This document shows, piece by piece, positions 23,901 through 35,700 of a stretch of DNA of 64,000 nucleotides (its first letter is position 1; the number at the start of each line of letters is the position of its first letter). A program made the position numbers and the translations under genes. The notes below the pieces were generated by a model. It was not told where the DNA came from and did no database searches. It was given only the letters and a program-made list of their open reading frames with translations. This DNA is from Macrocystis pyrifera (taxonomy: Eukaryota > Sar > Phaeophyceae > Laminariales > Laminariaceae): assembly GCA_031763025.1 (NCBI GenBank), contig JASSKH010000025.1, positions 9,539,665 to 9,603,664 of the forward strand, given 5' to 3'.

Positions 23901-26900
23901 ATGACGTATGACCGGGGCTCAACGTTTTTTTGTTGAGTGTTTCGGCTCTCTCTGATGTACTTTGTGCCTGGTATGTGAATGCAACCGTTCACGATTGGGG
24001 CCAGAAGCGTGAGGCGGTATCAGACTGCTTGCTGACTTGGTCCAAGCTGCGTGTTGCCGAAGCACTGGTGCTTGGTCTGAAGCGCGCTTGAATAGCAACT
24101 ATCGTCGAACACGTCGTGTTACATCCATTATTAATAGTATTTTCGTTCACTCTACCGGCGAGTTCTGTACGAATACGAGGGTTGTTTTTCAATGCTGCCG
24201 CACGCGATTCTGTTGAACCGATTCGTTTAATTCCAATAACGGTAGGACGAAGGTGGACTGCCCCCTGCGGGTTGTGCTAGCACCGTCTCTGTTCTCTCAA
24301 CAACTGCCAAGAGTATCGGCATGCGCCGTTCCGCGGCCATAGCTTCAATCGCCACTGGGGGTGGTGATCCAGATCCAGCTCACGCTCCACAGGGACGCGA
24401 AGGGGATGAGAGCAACGGAAGCATCGCCGCGGCTGCAGCTGCCTTTCAGGATTGTTTGATTTGCGCCAGACGTGCTGTTCTGGCCGTGACGGGTGCGCTC
24501 TTGCGGGTGAGGATGGGGCATGCTTTTAGAGCACCACTACGGCTGTACTGTACCACGGTACTGTGCTATTCTGGTCATAGGTATCCACGTATCACCCTAC
24601 ACTATTGTACGGTATCACCCTACACTATTGTACGGTATACAGCACATCCGGCGTATCTCCATGGTAGAATTGCTTGAGGGGCCACGTAAGGTCGCCTCGC
24701 TGAATAAATACAGTGGTTTCCATCGGTATTGTCTGCTTTCCCAGTGTTAAAATATGGACACAATCCAACTACGAGTATTCATACTGCAATCGTCTGTCTA
24801 CCTTGGCCAGCATGATACAACAGTCTTGACGATCGACTCTGATTTTTTTATCGATTACCGTAGTCACGGGAATCCACTATGACTGAAACTGAAAACGTTG
24901 CAGCTCAGGAAGGAAGGAGGTTATGGGCTGAAATTATGCGGTTGCAGCGTGAAGATCGCAATGGAGTGTGGTTGCGTCCTTACTCGTGATACATGATGTC
25001 TGGTGTATGACAGCGGCTGTCGGCGGCTGTCGGTTTTCTATTGCTTAGTTGACCAAACGTGGTTGGCTTCATACTTCGTAATATGCGATTGTGTTTGTGC
25101 TTTGTGGCCGTGAGCATAGAGCCACGTTAGGTCTTGGCAGTATCAGTGTACACACCCGGCTGATAGCCTCTGGGTAGCATGTGCTGCAAATATGCGTCCG
25201 TCTTGAAAGCGTTGCGTGTTGCTTGAAAATGCAGTGCTGCCAGTACTCCAAGAGTTGATTGACTGCGTTCATACTCGTGCCCATTTCATGCACAGGTCTA
25301 AGTGCTATCCTCGTTTTGTTTTGCAGGATACACATGAATCGCGAATTTCTAGCGCAAATCTCAGCGCGCGCGAGGACGGACAGGCTGTGCTCTGGCAGAC
25401 CATCCGCGGATTGTGGAGCGATCTGACGGTGAGGGCAAGTTTTCCTTTTTCTATGATACTTGGTATATTTGTTAATAGTGCGACGAGACCATTGTGGTCA
25501 AGTGTACTGTAGATGAATGCCGACAGCCCCTGAATATCCCTGAATATTATCGATTGTCTTTTATCGCCTTTCTTTATTTCGCCCGCTATCGCACGGAGAC
25601 TCCGTTCCTTCCAGCGTTCTGAGGACTGCTATGGCATATTGATTTGTAGGTTTGATTGACCAGCGTGCTATATGGTGCGTTCCCCTCGCTGCCTCGGCAA
25701 GGCATGCTGCGAGGCATGCCCCAGGCTTATAGCGAGTGGGGTAGGTCTTTCTGGCGGGTGTAGGGCCGGACTCACTCTCAAGGAGTGATACCTTCTTGCT
25801 GCTGCGTGTGACCGCGAGGCTCAGGCGGCAGTAGAGTTGGGTCGCACGTGGTACGTCAGGCACGGAGACCAACGATTCGCGCGTCTTTTTTTAGGCAGCA
25901 GCGGCAGAACAGCAATGCTCTATCCGAATGTCTGTGCGCGGAGGCAGGCGCCACCGCAGGCCAAATTACGGCACAACTCTATTGCGCCGGCGGGAGGCTG
26001 GATTCCACGACAAGGACGAGGGAGACAGAGCGTAAACGAGCGGGGAAGGGACGGATTGAACTCACCCTGCGCGAGGATTTTTGTTTTTCAGATCAGAACC
26101 GCAAGTGCGAGGAGCATTTTGTTTTTCGGGGCGGGAGAGAAGGGGAACCGACTGGAAGGGAGTAGCGACTAGAGCACGTGCAAAGGAGCGGACGGATTGG
26201 GCTATGGCGATGAGGCGGCCATGAAAAACGGCAGCAGGACGGCACACGGAGACCCATGACCGGCGCGCACACCATCACGAGAGAAGCAGTCATCGTTTTT
26301 TTTTGTGCTGGATTTGTTTCTCACGAGGCAGTAGTAAAGTACTTGGTACTTGTTATTTACGCCACTGGTCTTTGTATTTGTAGTGTTGGCGAGTTGTATA
26401 TCCTTCATGGGGAATGACCCCCGCAATTATCAGGGACATGTCATCAGAGCTGTGCTGCACCTTTTGTGTCAGACAGTCCGGGAAGAGATGGCGATCGTTG
26501 ATATTCGTGTGGTGGTTTTAAGGTTCGATTGCTCCTTTTTCACTGCATGTCCGCGAGTCGTCACTTTGACAGCACCCCAGACAGCAGGCGTGTTCCTCTC
26601 TTGTGCTTTCGACCACCATGCGTTTCGTACGGTGCAGTCATCACTTCAGACAGCAGCCGCTCTAGTCAGCAGTCACGAGTTGGTTAGTGGTGGGAACGGG
26701 GGGAACTCTATGCTGTAGCTGAGAAGATATGCCCGCGGCCATGTTGTTAATAGTTCAGTTTGCACCTTGATTACAACTTGTGTGCGTGTGCGCCTTCTTC
26801 GTCTCGTGTATTTTTAGATAGCCGAATTTCGGTTTTTTATGGTTTTTCGGATCTCCCTAGGGTTCCAGCACCCTTGTGTGACCACGGACTCCTTCTTTTA

Positions 26901-29900
26901 GAGAGTTAATGTGAGAACAACAACATGGTACCGGAATTCCGTAATCTAACCTTCCGCTCTTCCCTTGTGAAACATAGGCCCTCAGGAGCGCGTCTAACGC
27001 CGGCGGCAGCAGCTGGTGCAACAAGTTAGAGCAACTGGCAACTGGTGAGAAGCACATGTGGCCGCCCCATGTATTACTTGGCGATGGAATTTTACAAGGC
27101 AGATGGCGCGCTTTCTCTACCATAGTACGTTCGTCAAGATGATACGAAGTATGCTATAATAGTATAATGGTACCGATTGTATGCGCCCGTGCGAGGAAGG
27201 GGGTGCTGTCGCCCGAGGGAGATAGATCCAGCGTGAACTGATGCCTCGGTGTTTGTTGACGTACCTCCCTTTTCCGTCGAGCCACACCTTAGCATCCCTG
27301 CTGCTGTTGCTACTGTTGCTGCTGGTGATGTACATGTCTGGTGATATACTTGCACCGCCGTTGACAGGGGTCAGGGATGTCTCGGCCAAGATTTCTACCC
27401 ATGCCGCGGACACGCAGAAAACCGCCCCAATTGCGTCGGAGCTCGCCGAACAGGTACATACGGAGGCAGATAGGTCTGCTCTTGGGATGGTTGCGAAGTG
27501 TGCATCGATTTTCATCGCGATACGAGTAATTACATATGATAAAGTTCGAAAATTATCCGAGCTTTCTCAGCTAACATTCGAGGATATCTCCGAAGCATCC
27601 ACACAGAAACCCCCCCGATATTATTCAAACGATTGTTTCTATTTTATTCGTGCAAAGTACTTTGTATTTTTACCTCGTATTCTGTATTTTGTAGTCTAAA
27701 AATAGAGGTGACGTCATCACCAACGGCCACATTGAATATGTTGAATACGTGAAATGTTGATTTATTGACCTCGAACCCGTAAACGGCAACTTGGAAGGTT
27801 GTGTCTCTACGGCTAACGGCGAAGGAGCTCGCGCGGTCACCCCTCATCGGCGCGAACAGCCAGGAGGAAGGGTGTGCGCCGGCGCTCTGTCCTATAGCTA
27901 TGTGGCACGCGGTAGCACCTTGGTTGGTAAGGGGTGCAAGCCGCAGTCCTGGTGGTTCTCGCAGCGGCGGCGGCGATGGGATTGAAGCGCCATGCCTCCC
28001 CAGAGCGGAGAGCGTGCGAGCATCGCTGAAGGAGGCCATGGAACTGAAGCCGGAACTGGAAACTTCTCGGGCGCAGATTGCTGACTTGGTGAGCACCGCG
28101 TTGTATCCGCAACTTCAATATTGATGTCTCCAGAATATTTGCTCCTTGGGTAACTTGCCTGGGATGGTACTGCTTTAGCCACCTTGTTCGGCGCAATGGG
28201 GAAGCGCATGCGCTTTTGCAAAGTGGTATACAGACTGAATTGGTGGTGCAGACACGGATATTTATATGTCGTACCGAGATGCATGGAAGTCAACTTTGTC
28301 GGGACGTTGCCGCATTCAGCGTTTGGTACCCAACCACATAACTGACGGTCATTCGTAACGGCCTGTGTCACGTTTGCTCTGCTCTCAGACGGTTGAGCTT
28401 GCGTCAAGAAGCAAGGAAGTTACCGCGGCGACATCGAAGAGGGAACAGTTGGAAGCTCTGCTCGAAAAAGCGGAAGGGTCTCAGGTCGTGTCCACAGATC
28501 TTCGAAACCAGGTGCCCACTGCTCTCAATACTGTTGTAGAAAACACAATCTCGGCGAGATTAATCCTGGTGTTTCCCTCTTGAGGTTTGAAACATTATGA
28601 CAAATGTGTTGCATCGGAATCCAACCGATTCAGACAAGTTATCATTTGATCCTTTTACTGTTTGCTGTTTATGTTTTACGTACTCTGACCCAAGGTCACA
28701 AGGTAGACCTCCCCTCCCCTCTGGCCTACCTCGGTCACTACTATTTTAGACTGCACACGTACCTTCTTTTTCTGAGTCGCATTGGATTGTTCAGCAAGTG
28801 GCTCCGAATATTTTGTCTCTATGCGTTGCTTTCTGCTTATTTACTCCACGTACGAGTTTGAGACAGACGTTCTCCGCGAGGTTCTCGTATAGTATCGATG
28901 CTGGCCGCAGTCTTGAAGAAATTCCCGTGTGTTTAAATACCGTACTTGGTACTGGTACAATATTAGGCTACCCTTGCCGATACGCGAACCCAGGACCACA
29001 TCACTAAACCTCTAAATGCTGCACTGCTAGCATACTATTAAATGCTACATATTCGATGATTTTCCTAATCTTCATCGTATCGATTCTCACGCCCACGCAT
29101 CTTCCTCTCCTTCGTGATGGTTCGTCCGTGCAGCAATCTGTCCTTCTTGGGTACGTATGCCCTCCTTCTAGCAGCCGTTCTCATCTCCTTGCGTCGTTTG
29201 TATTCTGTTTCATTTCAGATTTTTTTTTGTCTTTTTGTTCGTATATCCTGGTCTTGCTTGTGTTGTTGTGTTCTCGTACCCAGTACGCTGGCATTTCACT
29301 GGCTCTACCCATGAATTTGCGTTTTTTTGCTTTTGGGTTTTCTCTGTCTCACAGTTTGTGACCACAGAATCAGTATATCTCTAGGATAAGGAATCAAGAC
29401 GGACATGATGTAGCTGGGTAGAAAGTACGATTTCATGTGAAGACAACACACACACCTCGTTTCTGGCAGATACTGGTTTTGCGAGGCACCAGCAGCAAAC
29501 TTGAGCAGGAAAACAAGTTTATGACGGAAGCCTTGGAAGATCTTCAGGATAGCACCAGTCGTCTCGAGGCGGAGAACCGCACTCTCAAAAAGGCTTCGTC
29601 GCCGTTAAGACGTACTGGGGCAAGTGGGAGCGGCGGCTCTGCGAAGGTAGGCGATTTCATAATATTTGTACGCGCGGCTGAGGTTACGAGAGGAATGCCC
29701 AAGCTATGGCTTCCTCTCAATCAGAAGAGGGGCTTGTTGTGCTTGCATTTTGCTTCTGTTGCACCGTTGGATCGTATTCTGCCAGCGGCGTGCTGCTTTC
29801 TTGAATGCCAGCTATTGCTTGTAGATGGGCGATACAATGTCGTTATACTCCTCCCAGCCCCTATTTTTTTTTCCATCCCAGCTCGTGAAACAATTTTGAA

Positions 29901-32492
29901 CGCACCCAAACGATCCTGGTTGTGTTGTTTTGTGGTCAATGGTAGTTATCGTGACATCTTGATCGTACGTTGCTGGCGGAGTATAGCTATGTCGCCGCTA
30001 ACGTGATGCTGTATGTTCACTTACTCTGATGGTCACCGCATGGGTACCGTGACATGTGCAGGAGAATGTAGCATGGGCTCTTGCTAACGATGTCATTTTT
30101 TCTCCTTCCCTTTTCTAACGACTCCAGCACGCTAAGGCGGCACGGGCCCGAAGCACACCGACACCAACTAAATTAACTGGTGGAGAGGCCGCCTCGACGC
30201 ATGTGTCGGCAGCGGGAGCTCCAGCGGCGGGTTAGTGAGGGGAATAGCTCCGGCAGCGTAATATTGAGTAGGTTTCGCAATCTGGGAGAAGGGATCTTTA
30301 GGGGTGTCTTTGACTTGAAAATTGCGTAGCGCGGTCTGCACTTCGGAATTGTCGTCTGCAATTGAGAAATTTCCTGGTTCGATGCAAACGCGGCGCAGCC
30401 GCGTTTATGGCCAGTTTTGGCCCGTTTTGGCTGCGGTTTGGGATCAGGGTTAGGGTTAGAGTCAGGGGTTGGGTTGGGTCTTCGCCCGCACCTTGATCCC
30501 AACAGGAACCAAAATACCTGAACAGCCTACCAACCTAAAGATCCCTTCTCCCAGATTGCTAGGGGACCTCGTAGTATTTGAACGGTACCAGATCCAATCT
30601 TTGAAAATTGTACCGGTAGTTAATGTAGTACCAGGGCATCACTGTGATGCGCGTTCAACTTTTGCTTGGAATAGAGCACTGCAGCGTATGCACATAGCAT
30701 GCCGACCTCGGAGGACGAATGGTCTTCGTGTATCAACTTGTGGTAATAATACAACTCCCGCACGTGACCTAAATGAGTCTCGTAAGCTTAACCTTTAACC
30801 GTGCGGAACCCATGACAAGCCTCGTGAGGGCCCAGTGACAATGCTCGCGATGACCCGAACCTTAATTTCCTACTGTATTCGCAGATGCTGCCCGAGCTAC
30901 GCAGGAAAGCGACGAATCGCTGACAATGGTGTTGAACTGGTCCCAGGCCGAGGTAGCCAGGTACGCCAACAATCCCGCGCTGCGCAAAATCCATCGGTTA
31001 ACCCCGACCAACCGAACCACAGGGAAAAACTGTGCCGGTATTGTCTTGGTTTGGTTGGTTACCTTTATACAGTAGCTTGGCTTGATTTTTGAACCCAGTG
31101 GGGTACACGCCCTCATAGTAAAGTTTTTCTTCTGGCTTCAACTGTGCACACGGTTGTTCGATGTGAGCCAAGTACTGGTTGAATTCGATACGGAGAGAAA
31201 TACGTACGTAGTCATGACCAAAAACAATTTCGAATTGTTGGAAACAGGTGGCGCGGACAGGCCTTCACTTCTGTCCTTTCGGGTCTCAAGCCCCTTCCGC
31301 ATCTCTCTTCCGCTCAAGGTGGACGTTCGTCATCCTCACAGGTGCGTCGCTTCATCATATCACCGACTGGATGTTGCAGTCTTACACGCAAGTCATGGTC
31401 AACCTGCCACCGCTTTTGCTCTGCCACGTAGGCCGCTTCATGTTTTAGTGTTAGACATTGCTTGATTCGAGTGTGCATTGACGCGAACGACAGAGAGTGC
31501 ATCAAATGTGCACCCCCACTATCCAATTTTATCACTTGAGCGCCTTGTTCCGGTAGAAACAACCATGGGCGGTCTGTGTCCTGTAGCCGCTAATTCACGT
31601 GCAATGTCGTCTCGTGTTCGCTCAATCGGTTTTCGACGCTAAAGGCACCAGGATCATGTAAGGACGCCAGTGATTCTCTCACAGAGCTTATTAGCCTGTC
31701 CAAGAAACTGGCAGCTATCCGTGGCCCACCTCGTGTTATCGGGGTTCAAGGGGCTGCCCAGCTTCCACAAGTGACCTCTGTTGGGGCGAATCATGTTTTG
31801 GCTGGCGGTGTTGCTACTGGTGTTGATGAAAACACATACAGCGGGGGAGTGGTATGCTCCTCTTCAGCGAGTGCAACGTGGCAAGCGCAGCAAGTTATCA
31901 ACGCCCGCTTGGAAAGTGAATGGAGGGAGGGGCAAGGACGTGCAGCGAAAGCGCTGACATCTTTGCTGGGCTCCGGCGCTGGAGGTGCGTTCGGCTCTTA
32001 TGATAAATATGTGCAGCAGCTTCGTCACTTTTACATGGCTATCGTATGCGTGTGCATTTCACGCTTTCTCGAATCACTACTCTTGATCTTGATCGATCCA
32101 ACTTATCTGTTTCATGTTGTACGACTCCCTGGTGATTGTCGCGCTTGCAACAACTCGAGCGCGTGCAACAACCAGTTTAGCCATGCTTGAGAGCGGATGC
32201 ACAGCTCTGCAGCATCACGAGACCAAATAGCTCACGGGTCCAAACGTTCCGACGCGTTGCTCTACCGTGATAATTGGCATCCTCAGCAGGTTCCACCACT
32301 TTCGGTCGAAGCATGGCCGATCTACCCATGCCACAACCCCACCAAGGAGACAGCAGTGACACTGTACGCGTGGCACGACTGCGGTTGCCTTCGGCGGCAC
32401 ATTTTGGACCGATCAAGACGCGGCAAGCAGCTGTGCCGATCACGCTTGAACGCCCATCTCTCGAGAGACTGCAGCAAGCGCTTACGGTGTAG
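8441..32492 (+). CDS. DCTN1: dynactin subunit 1 (p150Glued), ~28 exons
   Basis: Large dynactin subunit; in known systems it binds microtubules through CAP-Gly and dynein intermediate chain through its coiled coil. Exons by phase-consistent splicing: 8441-8515, 8786-8935, 12955-13101, 13308-13474, 13860-14249, 14476-14617, 16621-16692, 18185-18262, 18517-18620, 18803-18923, 19323-19448, 19959-20129, 20472-20575, 21156-21305, 21730-21843, 22264-22372, 23568-23846, 24312-24506, 25327-25428, 25899-26031, 27368-27453, 27825-28088, 28389-28511, 29470-29646, 30128-30230, 30885-30960, 31671-31984, 32287-32492. They sum to 4,278 nt in frame (1,425 aa plus stop; human p150 is ~1,278). Order: CAP-Gly, Ser/Pro-rich linker, coiled coil 1, helical middle, coiled coil 2, conserved tail ending at a TAG. 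Recognisable p150 signatures include TLDKE, LAEQNMQLKEGLKRL, EEMVEALTTKNLEL and SDTVRVARLRLP near the C-terminus. Start is the first ATG before CAP-Gly. Least certain: exon at 25899, 5' ends at 24312 and 27825, donor at 28511 (alternative after 28484), acceptor at 31671. Confidence 0.92.
9241..9257. repeat. interstitial telomere-like tract
   Basis: About 2.5 units of CCCTAA (TTAGGG on the other strand) inside p150 intron 2. A shorter GGGTTAGGGTTAG occurs at 30441-30455. Too short to indicate a chromosome end. Confidence 0.6.
9350..10672 (-). mobile_element. hAT-like element remnant with BED zinc finger
   Basis: A minus-strand reading frame (about 10080 down to 9790) encodes a segment ending SGTSGLLSHLKEYHIPEY, preceded by QQCGKLLTYNS. 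This is the C-x-K/L ... SGTSxLxxHL ... H pattern of BED-type zinc fingers found at the N-terminus of hAT transposases. Upstream (10324-10070) is a Ser/Thr-rich frame. Downstream the frame runs into degenerate GACGGGACGG repeats and the DDE/RNaseH body is absent, so it cannot encode an active transposase. Ends are not defined; no convincing TIR or 8-bp duplication was found. Confidence 0.55.
12955..14249 (+). other. DCTN1: p150 Ser/Pro/Ala-rich linker (exons 3-5)
   Basis: Three exons (12955-13101, 13308-13474, 13860-14249) encode a low-complexity linker rich in Ser, Ala, Pro and Arg, with pieces such as SSTATTASDGSARSGSVSSP, NVPSSPASVASVGSMGSEA and PPPAQAAVSMPPPAPATTRA. In p150 the segment between CAP-Gly and coiled coil 1 is likewise basic, Ser-rich and alternatively spliced in animals. 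Exon 3 ends AAG|GCAAGT, a GC-AG intron donor. Phases 0, 2 and 2 link the exons without a stop. Confidence 0.85.
15424..16318. mobile_element. hAT-type non-autonomous element filled with GGGTC minisatellite
   Basis: Terminal inverted repeats CTGGGCTTTTCGCGGGTC at the left and CAGGGCTTTTCGCGGGTC at the right (inverted) enclose 895 bp. The 8 bp outside the ends are gtattctc (15416-15423) and gtgttctc (16319-16326), matching at 7 of 8 positions. An 8-bp duplication and CAGGG ends are hallmarks of the hAT superfamily. Most of the interior is ~40-bp tandem units of two to four GACCC-type repeats followed by an A/T-rich GAGATTTTGAAA spacer. Units on both sides run in the same orientation, so it is not a simple foldback. 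It lies in the p150 intron between exons 14476-14617 and 16621-16692. Confidence 0.75.
16840..17675 (+). mobile_element. TIR element, family 2 copy A (TA target site)
   Basis: An 836-bp element bounded by GACCTATGCCAATGG and its inverse (CCATTGGCATAGGTCC), with TA immediately outside both ends. A second copy, in opposite orientation, sits at 55427-56250. Conceptual translations of the two share blocks such as RRRNLF and LIKISSCDDR, but frames are broken and no transposase motif was recognised. A TA target site and short TIRs suggest a Tc1/mariner-like non-autonomous element. It lies in a p150 intron. Confidence 0.72.
22639..22696. repeat. 9-bp microsatellite GCATCTGAA
   Basis: Six to seven near-perfect units of GCATCTGAA/GCATCTGAG followed by a T-run (22704-22721), in a p150 intron. 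Confidence 0.8.
23281..23429 (+). repeat. dispersed repeat, copy 1 (p150 intron)
   Basis: About 149 bp beginning GGCGCTTCGCGCTTGGTGCA match 50908-51053 on the opposite strand at roughly 93%. Both end near ATCTCTCCTATCGAGT. The translated block SRLVQAMSAWSVKT is shared but has no known domain. It is probably a fragment of a larger mobile element. Confidence 0.7.
27368..32492 (+). other. DCTN1: p150 coiled coil 2 and C-terminal tail (exons 21-28)
   Basis: The exons at 27825-28088, 28389-28511 and 29470-29646 encode a second charged coiled coil (ESVRASLKEAMELKPELETS, SKREQLEALLEKAEGSQ, MTEALEDLQDSTSRLEAENR). Then follow a Ser/Gly/Thr-rich linker, LTELISLSKKLAAIRGPPRV (31671-31984), and the terminal exon 32287-32492. 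That exon carries SSDTVRVARLRLPSAAHFG and LERLQQALTV before TAG, matching the short conserved block at the p150 C-terminus. The fit of the last exon confirms the gene ends here. Confidence 0.82.
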
Positions 32493-32763
32493 AGCCACGT
32501 ACGTGGGCGGTTTAGTTCATATTCTAATACGGCAGTGACTGGTATAAATCATCCAAGATGTTTGGAGTCTGTAAGCATACGCAGTTTGTGCGAACTTACA
32601 TGTGATATTTCGCAAGTTCCATGTTTGAATAGAGGTGATTCCTGATTAACGGCCCGACCTGGCTACTTTGAAAATAAAAAGGTAATACCTCCGGGGCGTT
32701 CCTTTTCCAACCAGTATGCACAGCAAAACGCGAAATACACATCACGCAACGAGGATGATCTCG
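32493..32763. other. convergent 3' intergenic interval p150/DNAJC9
   Basis: 271 bp between the p150 stop (+) and the DNAJC9 stop (-). It holds both 3' UTRs. An AATAAA-type sequence at about 32668-32675 is a candidate polyadenylation signal for the plus-strand gene. The two transcripts probably end close together or overlap. Confidence 0.5.
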
Positions 32764-35700
32764 TCATCGCTTTGAGGGTCCTTTCCCAAGCTTGCTCTGG
32801 ATGCGTTCAAACTCGGCGTCGTCGATGTCAGGAGGGGACACTTTCTTGCGGCGTTTGCCTTCTTTGCCCCCCTTTTTTCCCGAGCTGCTGCCCCTTTTCC
32901 CACCGCCATAACGTGCTTCGAGCGATGAAACCTGTACGGCGAACACATGTTCCAAAATGGACAAGATCGTTTATTCACAAGAGCTTTTTTTTGTTGGACG
33001 TTTTGCTTCCTTGCCCCCCCTTTTCGTGCGAGCTGCCGCCCCTTCTCCACCATATGATATACACCACGTTTGAAGCGACCAACTCTGGACCACAAGTATA
33101 TTCCATTAATGATAACACTCACTTACCACAGTAGACAAATACCCGGTCTACTCAACGCCGGAAAATATATAGAGGGTGACTTTACACATGTGGGCGGACG
33201 AAAAGTGAGAAGCATTCCGCTTGAGCACGTAGATACCCCCATGGAGTCAAGTACTGTTCCACTATTCAGGTGCCTTGACGGCCCGAACGTGTGTGCTTGT
33301 GACCGCTGAACTCACAGGGCGTTGGCCCCGTAAACTACCATTATGATCGCGCGTGGGGGTACAGACAAATGATAATCGATAGTCGAAAATGTAGTGTACC
33401 AGAGAAAGGGTTCTCACCATATTGTCGAATTCACGTGCCCGGTGGGTGGACAACGCCGACTCGCTCTTCTTCTTTTCATGGCGCCCTTTGAGCATTGCCA
33501 CTAGTTCCTCGGCTTCCGCAGCCTCCTGCTGATTAATTTCCCGAATGGCGTCAAGGACGTGAGTCACATACATTTTCCAGCTGTTCAATCGATATATCTA
33601 AATATCTGCCGTAAGCTCTACGCAACCCTTCCAAAAAAAATCACTGAATTCAACTAACTTGAGGTGCATTTGTAACAATCATCGTAATAAAACAATTGGT
33701 AAAATACTCAGCACCACGCAGAAACTAGCAGTGGCGCACCAAACGTCCAGCCACTTCTATTGCACCCGCCACGATTCGGCGGACCGTTAGCGATCGCAAG
33801 TCCACATCACCGCTCCCTGTGGTGTCATGGGGCGCATGCTAAGCCTAGCGGTTGGAAAAATTCGTATCAGTATTTCATGTGGAGCGCGGCACGATAGAGC
33901 GGAATTTCACAGCCTTTGCAAGTTAAAGCCACTTCTTGCCGCCTATCAACACATGGTTCCTTCGTAACAGGTACCATTGGTACTACTGTAGATACTACGT
34001 ACTACCACTACAAAATACGCATCGGTCTGGCCGGAAAAGCTTCAAAATCTAATACCAGGTACAAGCGACAGCTCCGACCTTGTCCATCTTTGTCTTGCGC
34101 TTCGCTGCGGACTTGGCCGATCGCGCAGTCTTGGCCCCTTTCCGAAACGCGGAGAACACAGACGCCTCTCCGTCTTGAATCGCAAGGTCGATCACAGCTC
34201 TGATTCGATCCTCGTCCGCTGTTGGTCACAGCGTCACAACCCGAGGTGTATAAGGAGAGGAGCTTTGTTGGTCACAGCGTCACAACGCAAGGTGTATAAA
34301 GTAGCGGCGCCTTCGTGTGCGCCGGTTATTGCAGTAGTGCTTGTGCGCAAGAGCGATCGCAGCGCACGCGGCAGGAAAAGTCTGGACGGCAGTAACCCAA
34401 CCCAGGCTACATCATTCATGATAGTGCATACGAATAACACCTTTCCGATTCTCGACACATCAAATTGTTCGATGCCTGAACGTGCATGCTCTAGCGTCAA
34501 ACTCACTAAACTGTGCAACTGCTGCTGTAGCCTCGAGGACAACTTGTTTGTATCGTAGTAGGGCAGGGGCAACGATGAGCTCCGTAGCCCGCTACCTGCA
34601 TCTTCAAAAGGTACATGTACCCCTGTTACTGTAATACGTTGGCAAGAATACGCTGCCGGACCATAGCTACGGTAGAGCTGGAGTGATTGGGATTCTTGGT
34701 CAAGGACGGGAGTCACCAACATGAAGACAGCATACATTTTTCAGAGGTTTCGCAATTCTCTTTGGCTCCTAATATTTTCCACGTAACGAGTAACAACAAA
34801 CAGCAGCCATCTCTCTTCGCTCACCTTCTGTGGCTAGCATAATGGAGTCAATGACATCGCTCATCTTCCCCTTCCTTTTCTCGTATGCTTCCAGTATATC
34901 CTTCTTCTCTTCGTCGGAGCCCTGCCCATAAACACATACGCGGTACGTTTTCGACTATATACGGCAGCAGCAGTACGGTGTGATCTTCAGACACGTCATA
35001 TACTGGGTATCATATCATACGTACTGTGCAGTTCGGCGACCTCTACCATGTACGTGTCACACGACCGATCTCCTACAACAGTAGTTCGTACGCAAGCGGC
35101 ATGTAAATACCTTGTTCGTACGAGGCACCAGCTATGTCCAAAATCACGCCAGAGATCTACTCAAGTAAGAACCTCAACCAATAAAAATCAATTTTATACA
35201 AGTTTGGAGGTCCTTTTAGGTTCTTCCTACGAAACAATATAGTGTTGCTGTTCTTGCTGCCAAATAACATACAAAATCAACCAGTTACGGCAGCCCAGTA
35301 TTGATGGAATAGGTTGCCCAGTTAACATGGCGAGCAAACTCCAACGCGTGAAGACGCATGTGGCTGGCATACTGATACCAGTACACAGTACCACTCCTCA
35401 CCTGGTACTTATTGCTGAATGATGTGATGTCCGCATCAGTGATCTTGGGAAACAAGTTGCGCCAATAGTCACTCCTGGCTCCGCGTACGACGAAAACACA
35501 TATGATACCAGGTATTCATACAGATGTTAAGTGTCGGATAAATCAAGGGTCAGCGCAGTACGGATATGCCACGAGAAGTGCTGGGCTGGAGCTCTCGGTT
35601 GCATACTGCTGTAGAGTTACCCGTACAGTTAGTTAAGAGCACTTGCTGTAAAGGAAACAACACCGGGAGAAAACCGCTGCACTGTTGTCTATGTAGAGTT

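Larger units (their letters stand above)
21730..26031 (+). other. DCTN1: p150 inter-coil helical region (exons 15-20)
   Basis: Exons 21730-21843, 22264-22372, 23568-23846, 24312-24506, 25327-25428 and 25899-26031 encode a less charged, Ala/Leu-rich segment. Examples are SSRLSMLIPGSLALAETEL, LCRLVRKACLALEIIELPA and QDCLICARRAVLAVTGALL. By order and character this matches the non-coiled helical region between the two coiled coils of p150. The exon at 25899 is chosen mainly because its phases (0 in, 1 out via GTAAAC) are the only ones that join its neighbours. It looks atypical and could be wrong. Confidence 0.7.

Noticed and set aside
23988..24090. Possible extra p150 exon (KREAVSDCLLTWSKLRVAEA)
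   Set aside because: No donor keeps phase with the next exon at 24312, and the gene model is in frame without it.
24905..24990. Frame after a CAG acceptor in a p150 intron
   Set aside because: Runs to a stop without a donor, and the adjacent exons already join in phase.
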